Position numbers and translations under genes: made by a program
Shown: positions 27,244 through 34,290 of the stretch, piece after piece
Layout: each line of letters opens with the position of its first letter
Numbering within the stretch: the stretch's first letter is position 1
Notes under the pieces: generated by a model
What the model saw: only the letters and a program-made list of their open reading frames with translations
The model's database searches: none
What the model was told of the DNA's origin: nothing
From: Sulfurihydrogenibium azorense Az-Fu1
GTDB taxonomy: Bacteria; Aquificota; Aquificia; Aquificales; Hydrogenothermaceae
Assembly: GCF_000021545.1 (NCBI RefSeq)
Contig: NC_012438.1
Span: 62,001-126,000 of the forward strand
Length of the DNA: 64,000 nt
Reading direction: 5' to 3'

Positions 27244-27704
27244 TATCTAACAGCTCCAAATATTATTCTCATAAGTAGCTCAAGTGAGTTTTGGTTTAAT
27301 GCAACTATTAAAATACCTAAAACAATTATCCATATTTTTAATACTTTAATTTCTCCTTTTACCTCTTGCCTTAAAGCGTTGATTTCTCCTTTAACTTCTT
27401 GTCTTAAGGCTTCAATTTTACCTTCTAATTTTTGATTAACCGTTTCAATTTCTTGTCTAACAGTTTCAATCTCTTGTCTGACTATTTCAATCTCTTGTCT
27501 GGTTAGTAATATATCTTCTTTGGTAGCTAACTCTTTTCTAAGTTCGTCTCTGAGTTCGATTTTTCTCTTTTTGGTTTCTTCTACAACTTTATCTTCAAGT
27601 TGCTTCTGTGCTTCTTCAAAGACTTTAACTACTTCTAAAGCAGTTTCTTTACCTAACTTCTCTGCAAGTTTCTCATATAGCTCTACTGGTATAGCTAAAG
27701 GCAT
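27243..27704 (-). CDS. coiled-coil protein with C-terminal membrane anchor, paralog A
   Basis: 153 residues from MPLAIPVELYEKLAEKLG at 27704, chosen for GAGGT just before it; an ATG 9 codons upstream overlaps the previous gene. A globular helical head of about 65 residues is followed by a charged coiled coil and a C-terminal hydrophobic helix (WIIVLGILIVALNQ). It resembles the DUF1640/CCDC90-like group. The coil contains two copies of an 11-residue block (EIEALRQEVKG type). It is the last of three tandem paralogs and the most divergent. Confidence 0.75.
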   Translation of the reverse strand: MPLAIPVELYEKLAEKLGKETALEVVKVFEEAQKQLEDKVVEETKKRKIELRDELRKELATKEDILLTRQEIEIVRQEIETVRQEIETVNQKLEGKIEALRQEVKGEINALRQEVKGEIKVLKIWIIVLGILIVALNQNSLELLMRIIFGAVR

Positions 27705-28339
27705 GTAAGCACCTCTATTTAATGTTTCCAAATATTATTCTCATAAGTAGTTCGAGAGAGTTTTGGTTTAACGCAACCATCAAAATTCCTAAAATAATTA
27801 TCCACATCTTTAATACTTTTATTTCTCCTTTCACTTCCTGCCTTAAGGCCTCAATCTCACCTTTCAGCTCTTGCCTAACAGTTTCAATTTCTTGCCTGAC
27901 TGTCTCAATCTCTTGTCTGACTATTTCAATCTCTTGTCTGGTTAGTAATATATCTTCTTTGGTAGCTAACTCTTTTCTAAGTTCATCTCTGAGTTCGATT
28001 TTTCTCTTTTTGGTTTCTTCTACTACTTTATCTTCAAGTTGCTTCTGTGCTTCTTCAAAGACTTTAACTACCTCTAAAGCAGTTTCTTTACCTAACTTCT
28101 CTGCAAGTTTCTCATATAGCTCTACTGGTATAGCTAAAGGCATGTAAGCACCTCTATTTAATGTTTCCAAATATTATTCTCATAAGTAGTTCGAGAGAGT
28201 TTTGGTTTAACGCAACCATCAAAATTCCTAAAATAATTATCCACATCTTTAATACTTTTATTTCTCCTTTCACTTCCTGCCTTAAGGCCTCAATCTCACC
28301 TTTCAGCTCTTGCCTAACAGTTTCAATTTCTTGCCTGAC
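27468..28339. repeat. near-identical 439-bp-offset tandem repeat across the coiled-coil genes
   Basis: The segment 27468-27900 matches 27907-28339 at an offset of 439 bases with only a few substitutions. It covers the head of A plus the tail of B, and the head of B plus the tail of C. This indicates unequal crossing over or gene conversion between the paralogs. Confidence 0.85.
27715..28143 (-). CDS. coiled-coil protein with C-terminal membrane anchor, paralog B
   Basis: 142 residues from MPLAIP at 28143. The head is almost identical to paralog A and the tail is identical to paralog C. Compared with A it lacks one 11-residue coil block; compared with C it has 14 extra residues, two VRQEIET-type heptads. 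The C-terminal helix MWIIILGILMVALNQNSLELLMRI would insert in the membrane. The start overlaps the stop region of paralog C's frame, so translation is probably coupled. Confidence 0.75.
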   Translation of the reverse strand: MPLAIPVELYEKLAEKLGKETALEVVKVFEEAQKQLEDKVVEETKKRKIELRDELRKELATKEDILLTRQEIEIVRQEIETVRQEIETVRQELKGEIEALRQEVKGEIKVLKMWIIILGILMVALNQNSLELLMRIIFGNIK

Positions 28340-28540
28340 TAATAGAATATCTTCTTTAGTAGCAAGTTCTTTTCTAAGTTCGTCTCTGAGTTCGATTTTT
28401 CTCTTTTTGGTTTCTTCTACTACTTTGTCTTCAAGTTGCTTCTGTGCTTCTTCAAAGACTTTAACTACCTCTAAAGCAGTTTCTTTACCTAACTTCTCTG
28501 CAAGTTTCTCATATAGCTCTACCGGTATAGCTAAAGGCAT
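28154..28540 (-). CDS. coiled-coil protein with C-terminal membrane anchor, paralog C
   Basis: 128 residues, the shortest coil of the three and the first gene in the cluster. It starts at ATG 28540, with GGAGGAC a few bases upstream. The head, linker and anchor match the others; the coil has one VRQEIET heptad block and one hendecad. It faces the divergent cytochrome c peroxidase gene across 123 bases. Confidence 0.75.
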   Translation of the reverse strand: MPLAIPVELYEKLAEKLGKETALEVVKVFEEAQKQLEDKVVEETKKRKIELRDELRKELATKEDILLVRQEIETVRQELKGEIEALRQEVKGEIKVLKMWIIILGILMVALNQNSLELLMRIIFGNIK

Positions 28541-28600
28541 TTTTGTCCTCCGGATGTGGTAAGAATATTTTACAATAATAATTAAAGGTGGTTTTTAAAT

Positions 28601-28629
28601 TTGACAAGTCAAAGTTTGAGATTTATAAT
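28601..28629 (+). promoter_or_regulatory. sigma-70 promoter of the cytochrome c peroxidase gene
   Basis: TTGACA at 28601-28606 and TATAAT at 28624-28629 are both exact consensus with a 17-base spacer. The start codon is at 28664. A promoter this strong suggests that expression is limited by a repressor, and a candidate operator overlaps the -10 box. Confidence 0.85.
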
Positions 28630-28656
28630 TATTAATAATAATTACTAATAAGGAGG
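28624..28656 (+). promoter_or_regulatory. candidate operator/leader shared with the 32162 operon
   Basis: The sequence from the -10 box to the RBS is nearly the same as at 32170-32199 on the minus strand, and ATTACTAATAAGGAGGTT is identical in both. TTATAATTATTA at 28623-28634 fits the left part of the PerR box TTATAATNATTATAA at most positions. A Fur/PerR-type repressor is the best guess; a post-transcriptional site at the RBS is also possible. Confidence 0.55.
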
Positions 28657-28663
28657 TTCTAAA

Positions 28664-29725
28664 ATGAAGAAGTTGTCCATAATGGCTTTGTCTGCCTTAG
28701 TAGCTGTTGGTTCAATAGCAGGATACACCGTAGCACAGCAGAAAATTAACGACAAAGACCTTTTAAACCAAGCAAAAAACTACTTCCAACCACTACCTAA
28801 AGAAATTCCAGCTCCTTCTGACAACCCTACAACTAAAGAAAAAGTTCAGCTTGGTAAAATGCTCTACTACGACCCAAGACTATCTTTAAGTGGTGTTATC
28901 AGCTGTAATACTTGCCACAACTTAGCAACTTACGGAGTTGATGGAGTTGAGACATCTTTAGGACATAAGTTCCAAACAGGTGGTAAAAACGCTCCAACAG
29001 TTTTAAATGCAGGCTTCCATATAGCTCAATTCTGGGATGGAAGAGCTAAGACTCTCGAAGACCAAGCAAAAGGACCAGTACTCAATCCTGTTGAGATGTC
29101 AATGCCGGACCCTAACCTTGTGATAGAGAGATTAAAAACTATAGAAGGTTATGTAGCAGAGTTTAAAAAGGCATTTCCTAATGAAAAAGACCCTGTTAAC
29201 TATGATAACGTAGCAAAAGCAATAGCTGCTTTCGAAAGAACCTTAGTAACACCTTCAAGATTTGATGAATTTTTAAAAGGTAATACAAAGGCTTTAACTC
29301 AAAAAGAGAAAGAAGGTTTAAAACTTTTCATGGAAAAGGGATGTGCTTCTTGTCATAATGGAGTGGCTATAGGTGGAACTATGTTCCAAAAATTCGGTGT
29401 AGTTAAACCTTATCCATACCAAGACACTAACGATTTAGGAAGGTACAACGTAACTAAAAACGAAGCTGATAAGTATGTTTACAAAGTGCCTTCTTTAAGA
29501 AACGTAACAAGAACATATCCTTACTTCCACGATGGAAAGGTATGGGATATAAGAGAAGCTGTTAAGATAATGGGAGAAACTCAACTTGGAATAACGTTAA
29601 CTGATGATGAAATAGATAAGATTGTTGCATTCTTAGACTCTACAACTGGTAAAATCCCAGAAGATGCATTAAAAATGCCAGTATTACCACCATCTTCTCC
29701 AAAAACACCAAAACCAAGAATATAA
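28664..29725 (+). CDS. di-heme cytochrome c peroxidase
   Basis: 353 residues with a signal peptide (about 1-24, ending TVAQ) and two c-type heme sites, CNTCH at 81-85 and CASCH at 227-231. PRLSLSGVISCNTCHNL, FWDGRAKTLEDQA, NPVEM and VPSLRNVTRTYPYFHDG are standard for bacterial CcpA/MauG-type peroxidases, which reduce H2O2 in the periplasm with cytochrome c electrons. It has its own strong promoter and a downstream stem-loop. The regulatory block is shared with the convergent operon that begins at 32162. Confidence 0.94.
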   Translation: MKKLSIMALSALVAVGSIAGYTVAQQKINDKDLLNQAKNYFQPLPKEIPAPSDNPTTKEKVQLGKMLYYDPRLSLSGVISCNTCHNLATYGVDGVETSLGHKFQTGGKNAPTVLNAGFHIAQFWDGRAKTLEDQAKGPVLNPVEMSMPDPNLVIERLKTIEGYVAEFKKAFPNEKDPVNYDNVAKAIAAFERTLVTPSRFDEFLKGNTKALTQKEKEGLKLFMEKGCASCHNGVAIGGTMFQKFGVVKPYPYQDTNDLGRYNVTKNEADKYVYKVPSLRNVTRTYPYFHDGKVWDIREAVKIMGETQLGITLTDDEIDKIVAFLDSTTGKIPEDALKMPVLPPSSPKTPKPRI

Positions 29726-29730
29726 GGCAA

Positions 29731-29758
29731 AAAAGGAGCTTAAAAGCTCCCTTTATTT
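29731..29758. terminator. bidirectional terminator between ccp and the convergent operon
   Basis: GGAGCTT at 29735-29741 pairs with AAGCTCC at 29744-29750 around a 2-base loop, with A-rich sequence on the left and CTTTATTT on the right. It can stop both the plus-strand peroxidase transcript and the minus-strand operon ending at 29753. Confidence 0.75.
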
Positions 29759-30451
29759 AACATCAAAGTAATCTACTCTTCTTAGAGCTCTATCACTCCA
29801 ACCAGTTTTTTCCCAATAACCTTTGTAGTCATAATCTACAATTTCTATCTCTTTTAACCATTTTGCAGATTTATAACCCCATTTTTCTGGACAGATAACT
29901 CTCAAAGGATAACCGTGGTCTATTGATAAATCTTTTATAACTTTACCGTTTTCATCTTTGTTTATACCGTAAACTATTAAAGGGTGGTAGTTTTTTATAT
30001 AATCTAACTCTATACTTGTATGATAGCCATCAAAAGACCTAAATACTACTTCCTTAGCTGTTTTATCTGGATTTGCTATCTGTAATATATCCTGTAGTAA
30101 AACTCCTTTAACTTTTATTTTTCCTATTTTATCTCCTCTTACGTTAGATACACATTCCAAAATAACTTCCCTTTCAACAGATTTTAAAGACTTAATTTCA
30201 TCTAGAGATAGATAAGTGTTATTTTTAACCTTTCCAAAAACTTTTAATTTATACTCTTTTAAGTTTAAATTTTTTACTTCAGAAGGTACACCTTTTATGT
30301 CAACTATAAACAGTTTATCTTCAGGTGTATATTTCCCTTCTGGAGGAAGTTCTTCTTTTGACTTTTTAAAGTAGTCTAACAATCCAGCAAATGAGATATT
30401 ATGAAAGATTAAGGATAAACTGATAAATTTTAAAAAATTTCTCCTTTTCAT
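29753..30451 (-). CDS. sulfite-oxidase-type molybdopterin oxidoreductase, Tat-exported
   Basis: 232 residues. MKRRNFLKFISLSLIF carries a twin-arginine motif (RRNFLK), so the protein is likely exported folded. The molybdopterin domain has the molybdenum ligand Cys100 in VILECVSNVRGD, VKGVLLQDIL, RSFDGYHTSIEL and DHGYPLRVICPEKWGYKSAKWLKEIE. It is the small YedY/MsrP-like type without a heme or dimerisation domain. Substrate is unknown. It is the last gene of a five-gene minus-strand operon. Confidence 0.87.
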   Translation of the reverse strand: MKRRNFLKFISLSLIFHNISFAGLLDYFKKSKEELPPEGKYTPEDKLFIVDIKGVPSEVKNLNLKEYKLKVFGKVKNNTYLSLDEIKSLKSVEREVILECVSNVRGDKIGKIKVKGVLLQDILQIANPDKTAKEVVFRSFDGYHTSIELDYIKNYHPLIVYGINKDENGKVIKDLSIDHGYPLRVICPEKWGYKSAKWLKEIEIVDYDYKGYWEKTGWSDRALRRVDYFDVK

Positions 30452-30461
30452 GTTTAAAACC

Positions 30462-30752
30462 TCAGATAAAGTGTAGTATCAGTAAAAACAAAACAATCAA
30501 TACGTTTAATCCTAAAACTATATAAAAATTGAAAAATCTTTTTAAGGTTAAAGTTGTATGAAAAAGTATAAGTCCGTAAAGTAACATGGGAAAGATGTAA
30601 ACGTGAGTAAAATAAGCATCTCTTCTATCTAAAATGTTAAAAAACATATTTCCAATAATCCTTGGTTTTTCAATCCAGTAGCCCGTTATTGCTTCTACAA
30701 CAAATACAACATATAAAACAATTGCAACAGTTAAGGACAACTTCCTTTTCAC
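30462..30752 (-). CDS. small three-helix membrane protein, possible cytochrome-b-like partner
   Basis: 96 residues, three predicted membrane helices (about 5-24, 48-66 and 74-95). The start is GTG at 30752, overlapping the upstream stop (GTGA). Histidines in TH of YFTHVYIF and in LILFHTTL could ligate a heme, as in the membrane partners of sulfite-oxidase-like enzymes. The position directly before the molybdoenzyme supports an electron-transfer role, but no family was recognised. Confidence 0.6.
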   Translation of the reverse strand: MKRKLSLTVAIVLYVVFVVEAITGYWIEKPRIIGNMFFNILDRRDAYFTHVYIFPMLLYGLILFHTTLTLKRFFNFYIVLGLNVLIVLFLLILHFI

Positions 30753-30889
30753 TTTTCTTTACCGCAAGCAGAACCTAAATTACAAGCACCACATTTACCT
30801 TTGTTTATATCACTTTTTACCTTCTTAAAAATGTAGTACCCTGACCAAGCAACTATAATGCCTAAAACCAAGTAAGTTAAAATATCCAT
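30749..30889 (-). CDS. 46-residue Cys-rich membrane protein (FeoB-associated type)
   Basis: Start ATG at 30889 with GGAGG close upstream. One membrane helix (LTYLVLGIIVAWSGYYIF) is followed by KKVKSDINKGKCGACNLGSACGKEK with three cysteines. This matches the pattern of short FeoB-associated Cys-rich membrane proteins, although no feoB is in the window. The Cys cluster could bind a metal or an iron-sulfur centre. It lies between the ZIP transporter and the three-helix protein genes. Confidence 0.7.
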   Translation of the reverse strand: MDILTYLVLGIIVAWSGYYIFKKVKSDINKGKCGACNLGSACGKEK

Positions 30890-30903
30890 AACAAAACCTC
30901 CAT

Positions 30904-31674
30904 TTAACCAAATAAATTATCTAAAATCATCATTACAACAAAACCAAGCATCAGTCCAAAAGTAGCCTGTGTTTCAAAACCTTTTTTATGAGTTTGAGGA
31001 ATCATCTCTTTACTAACAACAAAAAGCATAGCCCCAGCTGCAAAAGAAAGTCCTATTGGTAGGATATAATGGGATATAGAAAAAAGTAAAACCGCAACAA
31101 CTCCACCTATAGGCTCTACTACTGCAGTTAAAAAAGTTATTAAAAATATATCTTTCTTTGAAAAGTTGTTTAAATATAAAGCCAAAGCTACAGCTAATCC
31201 TTCTGGAATGTTTTGAATACCAATACCCGTTGCAAGGGATATACCTTTCCCTAAATCTCCTGTTAAAAATCCAAGAGATGATGACATTCCTTCTGGAAAG
31301 TTGTGGATTGTAATTGCAAGTACAAAAAGCCACATCTTTTTTAAGGTTTTACTGTCAGAGTTTTGATATATCCTTATAAAGTAATCTTCTGGAATAAATC
31401 TATCAGCAATTAAAAATACAACTGCACCTGTAAGTAATCCAATAGAAACTATAAAAATTGCTAAATGTTTTTCAAATATACTGTTTGCCATCTCTATAGC
31501 TGGAGCAAGTAGAGAAAAAAATGAAGCAGACAGCATAATCCCACCACTAAACCCTAAAAGAATATCCTGCATAACAGGAGATACCTTCTTACCTAAAAAT
31601 ACAGGTAAAACACCTAAAACTGTAGCTAAACCTGCTAAAAAGCTTCCAGCAATAGCTACTACTGTTGTTTCCAT
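30904..31674 (-). CDS. ZIP family divalent metal transporter
   Basis: 256 residues and about eight membrane helices. The metal-binding helices are visible: HNFPEGMSSSLGF and GIQNIPEGLAVALAL, as in GufA/ZupT-like ZIP proteins. These import zinc, iron or manganese. The gene starts at the last base of the TlpA-like gene, so both are made together. The metal is not decided by sequence; its operator resembles Fur/PerR sites, which would fit iron or manganese. Confidence 0.9.
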   Translation of the reverse strand: METTVVAIAGSFLAGLATVLGVLPVFLGKKVSPVMQDILLGFSGGIMLSASFFSLLAPAIEMANSIFEKHLAIFIVSIGLLTGAVVFLIADRFIPEDYFIRIYQNSDSKTLKKMWLFVLAITIHNFPEGMSSSLGFLTGDLGKGISLATGIGIQNIPEGLAVALALYLNNFSKKDIFLITFLTAVVEPIGGVVAVLLFSISHYILPIGLSFAAGAMLFVVSKEMIPQTHKKGFETQATFGLMLGFVVMMILDNLFG

Positions 31675-32162
31675 TATAGTAATTTTTTAATATTTTCTTC
31701 TATCTTCTTAATATCTCTTGCTGTAGTCATTATGTCTACAATATTACCGTTTTTGTCAATAAATACCAGATATGGAACGTCTACTTTTTCAATAGAGTAT
31801 CCTTTTATAGAATCACTACCAGCAAGCCATACAGGCATATCAATAGGAATAAATTTTTTTGCTTCTTGGACTTCCTTTGGATTAGAGACACTAAGTAAAG
31901 GAGCTATAAAAATAACCTTATCTTTATACTTTTTATACAACTGATTTATTTTTGGTAATACTTTATACGTGTCTACATCTCCTATAGCCCAGTATACTAT
32001 TACAGCTGGCTTACCCTTTCCAATATACTCAGACGCCTTAACTACCTTGCCACTTTCATCTTTTCCATAAAAGTCAACAAATTTTTTACCTATTAAGTCT
32101 TGAGGATTGGCAAAAGACAATCCTACCAAAAGCAACACAACAGAAGCAAATTTTTTAAACAT
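31674..32162 (-). CDS. TlpA-like thioredoxin-fold secreted protein without CxxC
   Basis: 162 residues with a signal peptide (MFKKFASVVLLLVGLSFA). The thioredoxin fold is clear from GKPAVIVYWA, IFIAPLLSVS, the cis-Pro segment VDVPYLVFIDKNGNIV and a C-terminal helix. At the active-site position WAxxCxxC it reads WAIGDVD, so both catalytic cysteines are missing and disulfide chemistry is unlikely. It is the first gene of the operon; GGAGG and the shared operator lie upstream. Confidence 0.8.
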   Translation of the reverse strand: MFKKFASVVLLLVGLSFANPQDLIGKKFVDFYGKDESGKVVKASEYIGKGKPAVIVYWAIGDVDTYKVLPKINQLYKKYKDKVIFIAPLLSVSNPKEVQEAKKFIPIDMPVWLAGSDSIKGYSIEKVDVPYLVFIDKNGNIVDIMTTARDIKKIEENIKKLL

Positions 32163-32169
32163 ATCAAAA

Positions 32170-32199
32170 CCTCCTTATTAGTAATCATTATTAATTATA
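32170..32199 (-). promoter_or_regulatory. operator/leader of the TlpA-like-ZIP operon, matching the ccp leader
   Basis: Read on the minus strand, TATAAT at 32199-32194 is followed by TAATAATGATTACTAATAAGGAGG. The ccp leader at 28624-28656 is the same apart from a 3-base insertion and one substitution. The -35 region (ATAGTC) is poor, unlike that of ccp. The match covers far more than an RBS. Confidence 0.6.
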
Positions 32200-32291
32200 C
32201 TTCTAAATTTTTTAAAGACTATATTTTATCTCATATACTTCTTATTAAATTGATTTTAAATTTATTTTTAAATCTATGCAGGAGGAGTGTT

Positions 32292-32600
32292 ATGGAAAAC
32301 AAAACAGCTTTAACAAGAGAAGAAGTTCTAAAAGCGTTAGAGGATTTAGAAGGTTGGCAGTTAGAGTTTAAATGTATTACAAGAAGGTTTTATATAGAGG
32401 ACTGGGCTAAAATAACAGCATTCTTAAAGGAAGTAGCAAACGCAATAGAAAAAACAAACCATCATCCAGATATTATTTTCCACACCGCAACAAAAACCAT
32501 TACAATCTCAACTACAACCCATAGTCATGGAGGTATTACCCAAGCAGATATTGATTTAGCTAAAGCTTTAAATCAATCCCTTGAAAAAATCTTAGGTTAG
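32292..32600 (+). CDS. pterin-4a-carbinolamine dehydratase family protein
   Basis: 102 residues from the ATG at 32292, preceded by GGAGGAG; an upstream in-frame ATG would add an unrelated stretch. The active-site motif EKTNHHPDI and the later THSHGGITQADIDLAKALNQ are diagnostic of the PCD/DCoH fold. In bacteria without phenylalanine hydroxylase these proteins recycle pterins or assist molybdopterin-related steps; which applies here is unknown. A 20-base palindrome overlaps its stop codon. Confidence 0.9.
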   Translation: MENKTALTREEVLKALEDLEGWQLEFKCITRRFYIEDWAKITAFLKEVANAIEKTNHHPDIIFHTATKTITISTTTHSHGGITQADIDLAKALNQSLEKILG

Positions 32601-32613
32601 TATATACTAACCT
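32594..32613. promoter_or_regulatory. perfect 20-bp palindrome in front of the NifX-like gene
   Basis: AGGTTAGTATATACTAACCT is its own reverse complement. It overlaps the stop codon of the pterin dehydratase gene and lies at the -35 position of a TATAAT at 32619-32624. It fits a repressor or activator site, or a short attenuator hairpin. Confidence 0.55.
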
Positions 32614-32652
32614 TATGGTATAATTTTGTTCAATGAAAAGTGGAGGAAAAAG

Positions 32653-33015
32653 ATGAAAATAGCCTTACCTATAAAACCACAAAAAGATGAGTATTTAGTA
32701 TCACCAGCTTTTGGAAAAGCAAAGTTCTTTCTTATCTACGATACACAGTCTCAAGATGTTAAAATAGTAGAAAACGAGCATTTAAGTGGAAGGGATGTTG
32801 TAAACATTCTCTCAAAAGAAAAGGTTGAAATAGTGATAACAAACCACTTAGGTGGTGGAGCTTACCAGCATATGATAAATTGTGGAATAAAACCTTATTA
32901 CACAGAATCTAAAAATGTACCTTACAAAGAAGTGATTAATCAGTTTTTAGAAGGGAAACTAAGAGAGTTTCAACCTATAGATTTTATGCTTATGCCACAT
33001 GTAGATAAAAAGTAA
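32653..33015 (+). CDS. NifX/NafY-like dinitrogenase cofactor-biosynthesis domain protein
   Basis: 120 residues from ATG at 32653 behind GGAGGAAAAAG. It starts MKIALPIKPQKDEYLVSPAFGKAKFFLIYD and contains ITNHLGGGAYQHMINCGIKPYYTE, as in small stand-alone NifX/NafY-like proteins found outside nitrogen fixers. They are thought to bind metal clusters. It lies 11 bases before the sulfide:quinone-reductase-like gene, so the two are co-transcribed. Confidence 0.83.
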   Translation: MKIALPIKPQKDEYLVSPAFGKAKFFLIYDTQSQDVKIVENEHLSGRDVVNILSKEKVEIVITNHLGGGAYQHMINCGIKPYYTESKNVPYKEVINQFLEGKLREFQPIDFMLMPHVDKK

Positions 33016-33026
33016 GAGGGATAACG

Positions 33027-34193
33027 ATGAAAAAAGTAGTAGTTCTTGGTGGTGGGATAGGAGGTATTGAAGCTGCTATCTTTTTAAGAAAGTATAAATT
33101 TGATGTAGAGGTTATCTCTGATAGAGATTACTTTTACATCTATCCAATATCAATCTGGATTCCCACAAAAGAAAAGAAGTTTCAAGATGTTATCATACCT
33201 ATAAAAGACCTTGCAAATGCGCATGGATTTAAATTCACTCAAGACAAGGTTTTAAAAGTAGATAGAGATAGTTTTACTTTAGAGAAAGCTGGTGAGAGAA
33301 AAGACTTTGATTATTTGGTAGTTGCCTTAGGTCAGGATAAGTTAAAACACAAGGGTATTGAGTACACTTACTCTATATGTGGAAATCCCAATGAAACTCT
33401 TAAATATGCAGAGAAGTTAGACCAACTTGTTAAAAAAGGACATGGAAAACTTGCCTTTGGCTTTGGTGGTAATCCAAAAGCAAAAGAAGCTGTTAGAGGT
33501 GGTCCTGTTTTTGAGCTTCTATTTAACGTTGACTACTATCTTAGAAAATTAAAAATAAGAGAAAACTTTGAGCTTATATTCTTTGCTCCTATGCCAAAAC
33601 CAGGAGAAAGATTAGGAGAAAATGCTTTAAAAATGATGGATATGATGTTTAAAAAGTTAAATATAAAATCTTACACAGGAAAAAAGATAACAGAGTTTAC
33701 CCAAGACGGTATATTATTAGAAGATGGAACAAAGATAGAGTCTGATTTAACTTGTTTTGTGCCTGCTGGTGATGGTCATCCTGCTGTAAAATCTGGCAAC
33801 CTTCCTCAAACAGAAGCAGGATTTATAGTAGTAGAGCTTACAAACCAAGTAAAAGGTGTTGAAAACGTCTACGCTGTAGGAGACAGCTGTAGTCTTGAAG
33901 GTCCTGACTGGAAGGCAAAACAAGGTCATTTAGCAGAAGTAATGGCAAGGAATACAGCGTACAACATAGCCTTAAAAGAAGGATTAGAAAAAGGTAATCC
34001 AAAAACTTACATAGAACATATTAACATCCTATGTCTTATGGATATGGGGAATGGTGGAGGTCTTGCCTACAGAGACAATAAAAGGGCTCTACTATTACCA
34101 CTTCCTATAATAGGGCATTGGATGAAGAAAGGCTGGGGACTATACTACAAACTCTCTAAATTAGGAAAAATCCCAAGACTCCCAGGAATGTAG
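33027..34193 (+). CDS. FAD-dependent oxidoreductase, sulfide:quinone-reductase-like
   Basis: 388 residues. The FAD-binding motif is VVLGGGIGGIEAAIFL, the second FAD motif VENVYAVGDSCSLEG, and the C-terminus PIIGHWMKKGWGLYYKLSKLGKIPRLPGM is amphipathic, as in membrane-attached SQR and type II NADH dehydrogenases. Cysteines occur in YSICGN, LTCFVP and NILCLMD; SQR needs a redox Cys pair and which of these could form it is unclear. Oxidation of sulfide to sulfur with quinone reduction is the best guess. Confidence 0.8.
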   Translation: MKKVVVLGGGIGGIEAAIFLRKYKFDVEVISDRDYFYIYPISIWIPTKEKKFQDVIIPIKDLANAHGFKFTQDKVLKVDRDSFTLEKAGERKDFDYLVVALGQDKLKHKGIEYTYSICGNPNETLKYAEKLDQLVKKGHGKLAFGFGGNPKAKEAVRGGPVFELLFNVDYYLRKLKIRENFELIFFAPMPKPGERLGENALKMMDMMFKKLNIKSYTGKKITEFTQDGILLEDGTKIESDLTCFVPAGDGHPAVKSGNLPQTEAGFIVVELTNQVKGVENVYAVGDSCSLEGPDWKAKQGHLAEVMARNTAYNIALKEGLEKGNPKTYIEHINILCLMDMGNGGGLAYRDNKRALLLPLPIIGHWMKKGWGLYYKLSKLGKIPRLPGM

Positions 34194-34290
34194 ATTTAGA
34201 TTAATTGCATTGTTAGAAATTTGCTATCTATTTTTTTTTATATTTTCTGCTAAAATTATCTAATTAAACCATCTTTTTTGGAGTTGTTAA

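Noticed and set aside
27722-28562. Ser-rich plus-strand reading frames opposite the coiled-coil genes
   Set aside because: They are antisense shadows of the Glu/Lys-rich coils; no RBS or recognisable domain is present.
31674-32162. Calling the TlpA-like protein a thiol-disulfide oxidoreductase
   Set aside because: The CxxC position reads GDVD-type residues; only the fold is supported.
32100-32291. N-terminal extension of the pterin dehydratase
   Set aside because: The extension overlaps the divergent operator and promoter, and the family starts near ATG 32292, which has GGAGGAG before it.
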